Notes: generated from the letters alone by a model not told the origin. Positions 25,701-34,629 are shown, numbered from the stretch's first letter. The stretch: 64,000 bases of DNA from Chelativorans multitrophicus (GCF_011317445.1 NZ_JAAAPL010000001.1:744001-808000), one strand, 5' to 3'. Program-made: numbers and translations.

Positions 25701-28700
25701 CGACGGTATCTTGCGGCGACTGTGAGCCGAGAGTGACCGTGACGGCCGCTGAAGCATCGGCATAGCTGACCGTATCCACCCCTTGGCCACCATCAAGGCG
25801 ATCGTCGCCATCCCCGCCGCGCAGCGTATCGTCGCCCGCCTCGCCATAGAGCAGATCATTGCCGGCCCTGCCGATGAGCGTATCATTGCCAAAGCCACCG
25901 CGGATGGTGTCATCGCCACCTGCGCCGTCCAATAGGTTGTCGGCAAGATTGCCGAGCAGCGTGTCGTTTCCATCGCCGCTGACGACGTTCTCTACGTTTC
26001 GAATATAGGAGAAGCCCGTTGCGGTTCCGGCCAGAAGATTGACCGTCACGGCGTTCGGCGTGGCATAGCTCAGCGTGTCGGTCCCGTTGCCGAGATCCAA
26101 CTGGGCACTTTCGATACCCGCAACCGACGCACCGTTGACGTCGGTGATGATACCCGCGCCGTCGAGCCCGATCTGGACGGTGTCATTGCCGCCGCCGGCG
26201 GATTCGACGATGCGCAGCGTGTCGTGGTCAGCACCGCCGTCGATCATATCGGCGCCGTCCAGGCTGCCATAGATGATCGTGTCGTCGCCGGCCTGGCCAT
26301 TCACGATGTCGGCTCCGGCACCGCCCTTGAGCGTGTCCATGCCAGCGCCGCCGTTCAGCGTATCGCTGCCACCGCCGCCATTTATGACATCATTCCCGCC
26401 GAGGCCGGTGATCGAGTTGTCTCCGTCTCCGGCCTGGACCAGATTGTCGCCGACGTTAAGGGGCTTGGCATCCCCCGTGATGACCGCTTCGTTGGAACTG
26501 ACGCTGTTGCCAACGATGGTGGTCACCGCAGAGGCGACAACATGAACGTTTGCGGCATCGTCGGTGTATGTCACGACGACCCGCAATGCGGCTCCGACAT
26601 GCTCCTGTCCCGGTACGAAGGTACGGCTATTGGCACCTTCGGCAGGGGTCCAGGTGATCCCATTCGTGGAGTATTCCCATTGATAGGTCAGCAAGAGCTC
26701 CTCGAATGCGTCGGTCATTCCATCGGGATCGGTGAATGCGACGGTGGCAGTCAGCTCCTGACCTTCCGTGGGCGTCATGTCGCTGATCAGCAGCGGACCG
26801 ACGGGTTCGTCGTTGACCCCGATGACGGGGTCGGTCGCGGCCGAGGTTACCGTCTCGATTACGCCGCCGCCGTCGATGTAAGTGCCTATGACACGGATGC
26901 GCAGGCCGACATGCTCGTCGTCCGGAACGAAGGTCGTACCGGAGACATTGGGAATATCGATATAGTCGCCGGTGCCGTCATTGCGCTCGATCTGCCAGCG
27001 ATACGTGATGTTGTTCACGACGCCGTTGGGATTGTTCATATCGCGGATCTGGTCCGCCGAAACGGTGAGCGGGTTGCTCTCCGTCGCAGGATAGCCACTG
27101 ATGGTCAGCCGGCCGGTTGGGTCGGCATTGCCGGTCTCCCGGACAGTGTAGATCTGATCGGCGAACTGGATGCGCTCTATGCCCACCAGCGTATCGGTGC
27201 CTTCGTCGATCTGTGGATCGACCTCCTCCATCTCGCGCCGCGCCACCTTTATGATGCCGCCGTCCAGTTCAGTGATCTCGTACCAGCTCATATTTCCCGC
27301 GAAGACAGCGGTATCGACATCGCCGGTCGGATCTTCGTCGTACTTGATCTCGCGCACGATGTGCATCTGGCTTGGCTTGATCGTGCCCGCCAGCAGCAAT
27401 TCGGAAAGCGCCTTGCCCACCCAGGACGGATGCGCTGCATCCTCCGCTGTGAAGACATGCTTCAGGCTGTCAACCGTTGCGATCTCGTTCTCCGCCGTGT
27501 TCGCAGCGCCGATATCGGTGAGACGAATGCGCACATTGAGCCAGGCGTCGCCATGGATGAAGTCGTCGCCGCCACGGCCTTCGATAACATCGTGGCCGTC
27601 GCCGCCGATCAGGATGTTGCCGCCGGCGAACGCAACGAGGCTTTCCAGGTCGCCGTTGAAGCCCTCGGGGATCTCGGCGACCAAATTGCCTAGCAGCTCG
27701 CGCAACCCGTCTATGCGGTCGACGCCTGCCTGGGTGAGCTCATGATTGACCATGCCGAGCTCAACCTCGATCTCCTCGGTGCTGCCACGGTCGTCGCCAC
27801 GCAAGATGTCGTTATGCTTCCAGCCCGAAAGGCCTTCAGTCTGGTCGAAACGGTCGCGCAGGATGTCGTCGGCGACATTGGTGAAGATGGGGATGCGCAT
27901 ATCCGAGTCGGCGGCCACCCGATTGCCCTTGTGGATGGCCCAGTCGAAGCCGAACATGCCTTCATTGCGCATGACGCTTTCACCCTGGACCATGATGTCA
28001 TCGCCGGATTCGGCATCGAAATCGTTCTCGTTCTCGCCGGCGAAGAGAACGTCATGGCCCTTGATGGTGGAGTTGAAGAACAGTTCGGAGTTGTCGCCGT
28101 TCAGGACGTCGAAACCGTCGCCGCCTTCGATCCAGTCATCGCCTTCATTGCCGAGAATAAAGTCGGCATCCGCGCCACCGAGAACGAAATCGTCACCCTC
28201 GCCAGCGAAGACCTCCGTGGCATCGACGCCGACCAGAAACACGTCCTTGCCATCGCCGCCCATCAGCACATCGAGCCCGTTGGCATTGGCGATGACATCA
28301 TCGCCATCCTCGCCCTTGATGAAGTCGCCGGTGTCGCCGGAGTCGGTGATAATGTCGTCGCCCGAGCCGCCGATGATGAGGTCCACGCCGGCACCGCCTT
28401 CGATGCGATCGTTTCCGCCGCCGCCCCAAAGAGCATCGTCGCCGAAGTCGGAGATGATCGTGTCGTCTCCCTCGGTGCCTCCGATGACGACGTGTTCGCC
28501 GCCGAGGAAGCGGATGTAGTTCTCATCGGGACCGGTGGTGGTGAGGTCGTCACGCTGCACCTTGGTCAGTCCGACCGCGTTGAGCGCCGGATCCTCATGC
28601 GTCGGGTCGTCACCGATCTGCTTGTCCGGATCGACGTGCAACACCAGATCGTGCTTGGCGAAGGAATCGACGCCAACATGATAGTTGACGATGTCATCCT

Positions 28701-31626
28701 CAGTGCCACGGACACCATCCGGCCCCGGCAGCGTCATGTCCGTATTGGCCATGACCAGCTTTGAAAACGCGTTGTTTTCCAGTTCGTTCAGCAGGTTGAG
28801 GCCCTGTGTCCGGGTGAGGTAATAGAACCGGTCCAGATCCTGCAGCATCTCAAGCTGGGCTTCGAACACGGCGTTGAACGTCGAGCCGAGCATGCCGCCG
28901 AACGGCATTTTCTTCTCGGCGAGGCCGCCGATCCACAGGTCGACCAGATTCAGGCCGGTTTCGACACCGCTCCATGCGCCGGTACCATTCAGGAATTCCA
29001 GACGATCCGCGGGCGCGTCCTGCCCTCCGAGCACGATCAGGGTGGCGGCGGCTCGTCTTGCCGCCACGTCGTCTTCGGCAGCCAGGATCAGATCATGCGT
29101 GCCGTAGGCAGCGATGAAGTTGATGATCGAGGCCGGAGTTTTGAGATTGGCAGCGAAATCCGTCCAGTTTGCATATGGCTTCACAAAGGTCGAGTTGCTC
29201 GCCTCATAGAGTTGCGTCCGCGCCTGATTGAGCGTCGGCATACCGGTATCACGCCCTCGAGCAATGTTGATCGCGGCCAGGTCGAGCGGTAGGCCGAGCA
29301 GGTTGTTCCGCAGGGCGTCTACGACGAATTCATCGATCTCGTTGCCGTGGACGAGCGTCATGCCGCGGAAGATCGCGCCTGCGGCCTGCTCATGAGAAAT
29401 CTGACCATTCTGGTCGAACTCGATCGGGTTCAAAAAGGCTTCGATGAGCCCGATGTCATCGCCCCAAGCCGTCAGATCGGTAACCACCGTCTCGATGAGG
29501 TTGCCTTCGTCGTCGCGGGAATAGGTAACCGGCTCCCCGGCATCGTTAAGGAACATGCGGCCGATGTCTTCGGTGAGCATCGAATGGCCGAAGCGATAGA
29601 CGACATTTGCGAATTCGGAGAAGATCGCCGGGTCGATGTCGGTGATCGTATTGAATATAAACAGGTCTATCAGCGGCTGCACCTTGCGGCCGAACTCTTC
29701 GAAGACGAGGTGCTGATACTGCATCTCGGTCGCGAAGCGCGCCGATTGGAACAACCGTTCGCCGTCCCAGGTGAGCGTGGCCGCATAGTTGGCAAGAGCC
29801 GCCCCGCCGGCTGGGATATCATCAACGCTCGCCAGATCCGTCAGCAGCCATTCGTTGATGAAGGCCAGATCTTTCGACTTCAATATTTCGAGCTTTTGCG
29901 CCTCGACCTGCCGATTGTGCTCGGAGTGGAAGACGTGGTGGACGGCAGTGAGGCCGACGTTCTCGTTGCCACGTCCGTCACCGGTGATGAAGTGCCGGTC
30001 GAGGAGCTCGTTGTCGTATTCGAGATTGTGTCCCGTCAGTGGGTCGAACTGGACGGCGTTGCCGGCGGGATCCACCGGCAGATCTACGCCGTCCGGCCGC
30101 AGAAAGCCTTGAGTGTCGAGCACCGGGACGGCGTTGTGGGCAATATCGTCCAGGAAGGCGTGAGAGGTGCGCACAGGCTCCGTGCCGCCGTCGGCTGGAT
30201 TGAGCTTGAGTGGCGCATCCGGCGTGCCGCTCATGACGATGTCATCGTCGGTGTTCGGGATACCGTCAGGCCCGATACCGACGATCACTTGGGGAAAGCC
30301 GTTCTCGTCGCGGATGAACTCACCATAGAGATCGGTGCGGATGAGTGGGATGTTGAAGACGTCCCGGTCGGTAAGTTCGATGCCAAGCAGGTTTTTCGCC
30401 TGTGCCTTGATGTCTGCCCAGGTCGGCAGGCCACCATTTGCTCCGTCGAGCATGTGTCCGGTTGCCAGCGGCTTGCCGTCGACCATGGCATATTCGCGTA
30501 GGAAAACCTGATGTGAGGGATGCGAGGTGTAGGTCTGGTTCTGGTCAACGAATGGGGTCGTCGTGTTGATCTGTTCGCGGCTGGTATCGTCGGCGGTGCC
30601 GAGCACGCCGTCCGGGCCCGGACCGTCGAACTGCGTGGCCCGGGTCAGCACCATGAAATTGGCGTGGCCGCCGGGAACGTAGAGCGGATCGTCTGGCTCC
30701 AGCGGTACATAGATGGTGCCGTTGCCGCCCTTGCTGATGAGGTCGAGGCCGTGATCGAAGAACTGGCCGAAGAAGGTCATCCAGCCGTTGAATGGCGCGG
30801 ACAAGCCTTCATCAGGCGCGACATTCGGTAGCTTGATGGTCTTTCCATCCATCTCGAATTCGAGGCCGTAGGTAGCGGCTGCAGTATCCAGCAGCCCTTG
30901 TTGGGCTGCGACCAATTCAGGGGTAAAGAGCGCTGCCTGTCCCTCGGCTATTTCCAGCGCAGCGGTGGCTCCGTCCCGAGCGCCGTTGAGTTGCGCCAGT
31001 TGCGCGGCATAGTCCTCGGCTTCCGGGTCGAGCGCCGCGATAGCGTCGGTCAGGTTCTGGATCGTATTTTGCCAAGACTCCACGCGGTGATAGGCGATCT
31101 CGGCCGTTCGGATCACCGCGTAGGGGCCGGAGATAGCCGCCACGGCCTGCGTTAATTCGTCCGCCGTGCCCTCGAAACCGGCGTGACGGAGTCCCGCGAT
31201 GATTGCTGCAGGGTTGGCAGGTGTCTGATCAACGATCAGGTTGGAAATAATGCGTGGATCGGCATCGGCTACGCTGCCGCTGTGACCGCCGTTCGTCATG
31301 TCGCCGGGCGCATTCTGTTCGCCATCAACGCCGTAGTTCGTGTTGTCCACGACCGGCGCTCCGGGAGGTCCGAACGGCATCTCGTCGCCATCTTGCTCAT
31401 CGCGCCAGTACGGATCGAACATGCGCGGCATGGTCTGGTCGGCTGCACCCCAGAGTTCGCGACCCGGCAGAATATTGTTGTAACTGCCGTCGACGGTGCG
31501 CAGGCCGTAGGGCAGGTGCGGCTGGACGATCATGTCGGTCAGCGGCGTGCCGGCGGTATGTGCCTCGGCGATCTTGATCTGCTTCAGAATGAATTCCAGG
31601 TCGTGCTTGTTGAGCTTGACAGCCAT
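22774..31626 (-). CDS. Giant RTX haem peroxidase (animal-peroxidase superfamily, MopA-like)
   Basis: About 2,950 residues. The N-terminal animal-type haem peroxidase domain (about 270-880) shows the distal histidine segment FFGQFFDHGLDL (near 292), FHSEHNRQVE (near 570) and the proximal histidine segment YRFGHSMLTED (near 681). RTX calcium repeats follow at about 1050-1190, then two Ig-like domains (about 1495-1730), long RTX arrays, an Asp/His-rich linker near 2640, a last RTX block and a C-terminus ending DFNL. There is no N-terminal signal peptide, as expected for type I export. Bacterial relatives (peroxicins) include MopA, a Mn(II)-oxidising enzyme of Aurantimonas. The ATG at 31626 has GGAGGG 6 bases upstream. 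The PrtD-HlyD genes downstream are the likely exporter. Mn oxidation is inference from family resemblance. Confidence 0.9.
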   Translation of the reverse strand: MAVKLNKHDLEFILKQIKIAEAHTAGTPLTDMIVQPHLPYGLRTVDGSYNNILPGRELWGAADQTMPRMFDPYWRDEQDGDEMPFGPPGAPVVDNTNYGVDGEQNAPGDMTNGGHSGSVADADPRIISNLIVDQTPANPAAIIAGLRHAGFEGTADELTQAVAAISGPYAVIRTAEIAYHRVESWQNTIQNLTDAIAALDPEAEDYAAQLAQLNGARDGATAALEIAEGQAALFTPELVAAQQGLLDTAAATYGLEFEMDGKTIKLPNVAPDEGLSAPFNGWMTFFGQFFDHGLDLISKGGNGTIYVPLEPDDPLYVPGGHANFMVLTRATQFDGPGPDGVLGTADDTSREQINTTTPFVDQNQTYTSHPSHQVFLREYAMVDGKPLATGHMLDGANGGLPTWADIKAQAKNLLGIELTDRDVFNIPLIRTDLYGEFIRDENGFPQVIVGIGPDGIPNTDDDIVMSGTPDAPLKLNPADGGTEPVRTSHAFLDDIAHNAVPVLDTQGFLRPDGVDLPVDPAGNAVQFDPLTGHNLEYDNELLDRHFITGDGRGNENVGLTAVHHVFHSEHNRQVEAQKLEILKSKDLAFINEWLLTDLASVDDIPAGGAALANYAATLTWDGERLFQSARFATEMQYQHLVFEEFGRKVQPLIDLFIFNTITDIDPAIFSEFANVVYRFGHSMLTEDIGRMFLNDAGEPVTYSRDDEGNLIETVVTDLTAWGDDIGLIEAFLNPIEFDQNGQISHEQAAGAIFRGMTLVHGNEIDEFVVDALRNNLLGLPLDLAAINIARGRDTGMPTLNQARTQLYEASNSTFVKPYANWTDFAANLKTPASIINFIAAYGTHDLILAAEDDVAARRAAATLIVLGGQDAPADRLEFLNGTGAWSGVETGLNLVDLWIGGLAEKKMPFGGMLGSTFNAVFEAQLEMLQDLDRFYYLTRTQGLNLLNELENNAFSKLVMANTDMTLPGPDGVRGTEDDIVNYHVGVDSFAKHDLVLHVDPDKQIGDDPTHEDPALNAVGLTKVQRDDLTTTGPDENYIRFLGGEHVVIGGTEGDDTIISDFGDDALWGGGGNDRIEGGAGVDLIIGGSGDDIITDSGDTGDFIKGEDGDDVIANANGLDVLMGGDGKDVFLVGVDATEVFAGEGDDFVLGGADADFILGNEGDDWIEGGDGFDVLNGDNSELFFNSTIKGHDVLFAGENENDFDAESGDDIMVQGESVMRNEGMFGFDWAIHKGNRVAADSDMRIPIFTNVADDILRDRFDQTEGLSGWKHNDILRGDDRGSTEEIEVELGMVNHELTQAGVDRIDGLRELLGNLVAEIPEGFNGDLESLVAFAGGNILIGGDGHDVIEGRGGDDFIHGDAWLNVRIRLTDIGAANTAENEIATVDSLKHVFTAEDAAHPSWVGKALSELLLAGTIKPSQMHIVREIKYDEDPTGDVDTAVFAGNMSWYEITELDGGIIKVARREMEEVDPQIDEGTDTLVGIERIQFADQIYTVRETGNADPTGRLTISGYPATESNPLTVSADQIRDMNNPNGVVNNITYRWQIERNDGTGDYIDIPNVSGTTFVPDDEHVGLRIRVIGTYIDGGGVIETVTSAATDPVIGVNDEPVGPLLISDMTPTEGQELTATVAFTDPDGMTDAFEELLLTYQWEYSTNGITWTPAEGANSRTFVPGQEHVGAALRVVVTYTDDAANVHVVASAVTTIVGNSVSSNEAVITGDAKPLNVGDNLVQAGDGDNSITGLGGNDVINGGGGSDTLNGGAGMDTLKGGAGADIVNGQAGDDTIIYGSLDGADMIDGGADHDTLRIVESAGGGNDTVQIGLDGAGIITDVNGASVAGIESAQLDLGNGTDTLSYATPNAVTVNLLAGTATGFSYIRNVENVVSGDGNDTLLGNLADNLLDGAGGDDTIRGGFGNDTLIGRAGNDLLYGEAGDDTLRGGDGDDRLDGGQGVDTVSYADASAAVTVTLGSQSPQDTVGAGNDMLVSIENLTGSAFNDTLTGNSGANVIDGGSGQDAMAGGGGDDTYLVDDAGDSVLEDEAGGTDTVRSSLAAYMLAENVENLVLAAGATDGTGNALDNRLTGNSGDNVLDGGAGVDTVVLDGEVSDYDFVYAGANTIVTSPAGGSDTLVNIENVEIGGVVYNMVRGTNAANGIGGPVVGTDAADLVLGFNGADSLLGGGGDDLLVGGAGNDVMAGGAGNDTYLVNNGGDVVSEDPLAIPGSGGIDTIISSVTRNLNNTAQVVGDVENLILTGSGNINGLGNGLDNIISGNSGNNILTGAGGADTLIGNAGDDDLRGGANDDILEGGAGSDLLNGQGGIDIAIFAGSAGDYSFSLGANGLATVTDLVGDGGTDTLTSIERLRFGDGPVLDIASIANGIPDGPAIIFGSEGNDTIIGGPGEDVIIGGPGNDTLNGSDVGDGDDNTTPGTQDDDTFIWNVGDGFDTINGGMEGPNGDVFQIIGNAESETYRIYTYDEAVARIGFAGSDETEIIVTREGEDGVETTIAELTEIEEIIVNGANVAGNGASAGDAFEIYGNFDATNLRPNTITIRGTSGDDTVDISSLQSAHRIVFRSKGGDDTIVGTLRPQDVVELPDGTTLDDYDLVQNVNGTITLSGESHSVTFYSTGGLPQFSSGDDDGAHDDDEDDDAPPSGNDDGDDDDGHGSCDDGDEAGDPAPNPIGASVILGTEQADALTGTADGETIMGLGGRDVVFAGSGDDNVMGGSGADMLYGDAGNDRILAGAGGDLVTGGAGNDTVFGQGGDDMIVAQADDGDDVYYGDGMSGGSGNDTLDMSAIGANITADLGTGFMGRGSVSSAASGSDTIWGVENIVTGSGNDTITGSNAANVMDGGTGNDTFRFLSAAAADGDTIIGFQPGDKIDLSGMDANWCESGNQSFTLVSDAFTGAKGELLVTHETQDGESYTVVQGNISGGSDADFKFSIKGSHDLTASDFNL

Positions 31627-32175
31627 GACACCCTCCACAGTACCGTTTCGACGGTCTTCGCAACTCGTTCGGAGCTGCCAAACCGGCCGCGGGCATTACC
31701 CGCAGCAACGAATCTCTCCAGACTGTCGCTGCGTCCCGGGAAGAAGCCTCACTTGCTCTCCTGCCGGAACGCATCAGTCTGCACGTGGAAGCATCCAGCA
31801 TGGTCCGTCCAACCGGTAGGGCAGATGGTCGGTCGAAATTGCGTACCAATGTCCAACGCAGCTTCGGACCAAGGACCAACGCATCGTTGGCCATTGGTCG
31901 AAAATGGACAGCGGGGCCGCAGGCTGGGATTCAAGTAAATGGTCGGTATGGGAACCCCGGGCTTATCAGCCGCGGCGGCGGTTATATGAGCTCAGCGCCG
32001 TTGACCCGCCTGGCCCGTCGACCCAGACCTCATCCGGCCTCACGGTGAGGCATTTCGCGCAAGCGCTTCTGGACGATTTTCCGAATCCTCCGATCGGCGC
32101 AAGGTAATCGCCGTCACCCGGCGCGCCTTGCTGGACGCCTTGCCGTTCTGACTTTGGCAATTCCAGATCCGACCA
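31627..32175. promoter_or_regulatory. Upstream region of the peroxidase gene with repeated GTCCAAC-like motifs
   Basis: No gene is recognisable in these 549 bases. GTCCAAC occurs at 31807 and 31851, and GACCAACGCA at 31874, 23 bases after GTCCAACGCA. The opposite orientation TTGG appears at 31886 and 31895. Clustered about 180-275 bases before the start codon, these could be regulator sites, perhaps for the NarL-type regulator of the same locus. The motif is short and the reading is tentative. Confidence 0.3.
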
Positions 32176-32865
32176 CTAAAGGATCGATAGCGCCTTGATA
32201 TAGTTGCCTTCCATGTTGGCGACATGCTCGCGCAGGATCGCGATCAGCGTATCGGCATCGCCCTTGCCAAAGGCATCCAGCATTTCGACATGTTCGTTGA
32301 AGGTCTGGTTGCGGTACATTTCCAGCGGGCTCGACAGGTGCGCCCTGAGGGCGGCGATCCGGCTGGCGCAGGTTTCGTATCCCTCGCGCACATAGTGGTT
32401 GCCGCAGTGATCGATGAAGGCGCTGTGGAAGAGGTTGTCCGCCTCCGCATAGAGCAGCGGGTCCTCGGTCTCACGCGCGATGGTCATCATGGACACTGCC
32501 TTGGTGAGCTTGGCCTGGGCATGGATCGGATCATGCGCCATGGTCATCCGCGCTGCCTGCGTTTCGATCATCATCCGGTATTGGACGAGCGCACGGACAT
32601 CCTCCGCATCGGGCTTGAAGACAGCAGTTCCACGCTGCGGATAGATGTTGATCAGTCCCTGGGCCTGAAGCAGCGTGAACGCCTCACGCACGGGGGTCCG
32701 GCTGACCTTCATCGCCGAGGCGATCTTTTCTTCCGACAGCACCTCGCCCAAACCGATCTCCGCCTTGCAGATCGCGTCTTTCAGCCGATTGGCCACGATC
32801 GCCGCCAGCGACTTCGGCCGATCGATCGTCATGCCTTTCAATTGCCCCCTGCCACGCGCGGCCAT
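32176..32865 (-). CDS. GntR-family (FCD/FadR-type) transcriptional regulator
   Basis: 229 residues. The N-terminal winged helix (LKDAICKAEIGLGEVLSEEKIA, in part, then KVSRTPVREAFTLLQAQGLI) is followed by an all-helical FCD ligand domain from about 95, with the metal-site histidines in the FHSAFIDHCGNH and ILREHVANMEG segments. FCD members usually repress sugar-acid or organic-acid catabolism. The start at 32865 has AAAGGGC upstream; an ATG at 32829 is an alternative. It is divergent from the TRAP/dehydroshikimate gene cluster, and near-identical candidate operators lie in front of both, so it is the likely repressor of both its own gene and the cluster. Confidence 0.9.
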   Translation of the reverse strand: MAARGRGQLKGMTIDRPKSLAAIVANRLKDAICKAEIGLGEVLSEEKIASAMKVSRTPVREAFTLLQAQGLINIYPQRGTAVFKPDAEDVRALVQYRMMIETQAARMTMAHDPIHAQAKLTKAVSMMTIARETEDPLLYAEADNLFHSAFIDHCGNHYVREGYETCASRIAALRAHLSSPLEMYRNQTFNEHVEMLDAFGKGDADTLIAILREHVANMEGNYIKALSIL

Positions 32866-32911
32866 AAAACGCCCTTTCCCTGTCTGCGGTCGTCATATTC
32901 TAGTGACGGCC

Positions 32912-32930
32912 ACAACTGAGGTACAATATG
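32912..32930. promoter_or_regulatory. Candidate GntR operator at the GntR gene promoter
   Basis: The 16 bases at 32915-32930 match the reverse complement of 33065-33080 at 15 of 16 positions. On the minus strand the element overlaps TTGTAC, which is 18 bases from TAGAAT, a plausible -35/-10 pair for the regulator gene. Confidence 0.5.
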
Positions 32931-33064
32931 TTTTTCTCACTTCCTCAACAAATTTTTTTGAGGAATAAAATACCAGCAACCCTGTGACAAAATCCGACAA
33001 TCGTTGGAATTTCGCCATTTTTTTTGGAAATTTTCGCTTTCACAGCAGTCCCGAGGATCGTTGA

Positions 33065-33083
33065 CATACTGTACCTCAGTATG
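33065..33083. promoter_or_regulatory. Candidate GntR operator upstream of the TRAP operon
   Basis: CATACTG (33065-33071), TACCT, CAGTATG (33077-33083) is a perfect 7-5-7 dyad, about 90 bases before the dctP-like start and overlapping TTGACA at 33061. Its sequence recurs inverted at 32912-32930. Apart from these two sites, 32866-33169 contains A/T-rich promoter-like DNA and no gene. Confidence 0.55.
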
Positions 33084-33169
33084 CAAGGACACCTCCGCAG
33101 CGCCCGCGGAACCGGAGGTCATGGCGCTCAAATAACCGTCAACACAATTCAATGGAGGAGACGTTCCAG

Positions 33170-34156
33170 ATGCTACGGAACATCACCAAATACATTGTTG
33201 CCGGCGCTACGGCCACAATGATGTTCCTCTCGCCGGCCACGGCGCAGGACAAGATTGTCATGCGCGTCGCGCATGCCATGCCGGAGTCCCACAGCTATCA
33301 GAAATGGGTCGAGAAGTTCCGCGACGAGCTTGAAAAGCTCGTACCCGGACGCGTCGACGTGCAGATCTTCCCGAACGCCCAGCTCGGTAAGGAGACCGAA
33401 TATATCGAAGGCATGTCCTTCGGCACCATCGACGGCGCCGTCATGGGCCGACACGGCCAGATCGACCCGCGCCTCGATGTGTTGAACCTGCCGATGATCT
33501 TCCGCGACGACGCCCACAAGGATGTCGTGATGCGCAGCGGTGGCGAGATCCAGAAGCAGCTCGACGACATCATGTACGAGAAAGGCTTCAAGGTCCTAGG
33601 CTGGGGCGAGCTCGGCTTCCGCTACATCACCACGAAAGACAAGCCCATCAAGTCGGCCGCCGACCTGAAAGGCGTCGATATCCGCGTGCCGAATGTCGAG
33701 CCGTGGCTCGTTGCCTTCCGCGCCTGGGGCGCCAACCCGACGCCGATGGACTTCTCCGAGCTCTATTCCGCGCTTCAGCAAGGTGTCGTGAGTGCGCAGG
33801 AAAATCCTCCGGAAATCATCGAGACTTCGCGCTTCTATGAAGTGCAGAAATATCTCAGCCTGACGCGGCATGCGAGCATCCCGTCCCAGTTCGTGGTCTC
33901 GCGCGCCTTCTGGGAAAAGCTTCCGGAAGACCTGCAGGCACCGGTCATGAAGGCAGCCACTATCAGCCGGGACTACCAGGTTGCCCTCACCCGTGAGGCA
34001 AACAGCAGCCTGGTCTCAAAGCTGCAGGAACAGGGGATGGTCGTTATCGAAGACGTCGATCGTGAATCCTTCCGCGCCGGCGCCGAGGAAGCCTACGCCA
34101 AGTATCAGGACATCATCGGCGCCGACCTTATCAAGGCGGTGCAAGAGGCGCACTGA
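33170..34156 (+). CDS. TRAP transporter substrate-binding protein (DctP family)
   Basis: About 328 residues. The signal peptide (VAGATATMMFLSPATAQ) is followed by the DctP fold beginning KIVMRVAHAMPESHSYQKWV. The carboxylate-clamp region VDIRVPNVEPWLVAFRAWGANPTPM (partly quoted) includes the conserved arginine near residue 170. It binds an organic acid in the periplasm for the DctQ/DctM permease encoded next. The ATG at 33170 was chosen because GGAGGAG lies 9 bases upstream; the earlier ATG at 33152 overlaps that site. The downstream enzymes suggest quinate, shikimate, dehydroshikimate or a related hydroaromatic acid as ligand. Confidence 0.92.
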   Translation: MLRNITKYIVAGATATMMFLSPATAQDKIVMRVAHAMPESHSYQKWVEKFRDELEKLVPGRVDVQIFPNAQLGKETEYIEGMSFGTIDGAVMGRHGQIDPRLDVLNLPMIFRDDAHKDVVMRSGGEIQKQLDDIMYEKGFKVLGWGELGFRYITTKDKPIKSAADLKGVDIRVPNVEPWLVAFRAWGANPTPMDFSELYSALQQGVVSAQENPPEIIETSRFYEVQKYLSLTRHASIPSQFVVSRAFWEKLPEDLQAPVMKAATISRDYQVALTREANSSLVSKLQEQGMVVIEDVDRESFRAGAEEAYAKYQDIIGADLIKAVQEAH

Positions 34157-34158
34157 TC

Positions 34159-34629
34159 ATGACGCAAGTCTGCCGATTGCTGAGGGTAGCCGTCGGAGGT
34201 CTCATTGTCGCGCTCGTTTTGAGCGTGGCAATGGGCGTCTTCTACCGATACGCCCTGCGGGAGTCGCTCTATTGGGCGACGGAAGTGCCGAACTTCATGC
34301 TGATCTGGATCGTGTTTCTCGGCGCGGTGATCGCCTTCCATGAGAAGCAGCATATTGCCTTCACCCTCCTCCAGGAAATGCTGCCCCAGCGCGGCAACGC
34401 CCTGCTCGACCTGATCGCGACGCTGATCGTGATCTCGTTCCTGCTCGTCTTCGCCGTCTTCGGCGCCAAGCTCGTGCTCGTCACAATGAACAGCCTTTCC
34501 GAGGCCCTCAAAATTCCGATGGGTTACGTCTACGCCTGCCTGCCGCTTTCGGCCACGCTGATGACCATCAGTGCGCTTGGCAAAGCCTGGGAAGCCGTCC
34601 TTCGACTGACCGGAAAGGTATCTCCATGA
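34159..34629 (+). CDS. TRAP transporter small permease (DctQ family)
   Basis: 156 residues with four hydrophobic segments (about 5-27, 40-60, 85-107 and 125-145) and the family motif near YWATEVPNFMLIWIVFLGA. It forms the membrane complex with DctM and receives substrate from DctP. It begins 2 bases after the binding-protein gene and overlaps the large-permease gene by ATGA, so the three are cotranscribed and translationally coupled. Confidence 0.92.
   Translation: MTQVCRLLRVAVGGLIVALVLSVAMGVFYRYALRESLYWATEVPNFMLIWIVFLGAVIAFHEKQHIAFTLLQEMLPQRGNALLDLIATLIVISFLLVFAVFGAKLVLVTMNSLSEALKIPMGYVYACLPLSATLMTISALGKAWEAVLRLTGKVSP

Noticed and set aside
23935-30501. Several long + strand open frames (up to about 490 codons) opposite the peroxidase gene
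   Set aside because: They are antisense shadows of the GC-rich, Asp/Gly-repeat coding sequence; they lack ribosome sites and known motifs, while the minus-strand protein is a coherent multidomain enzyme.
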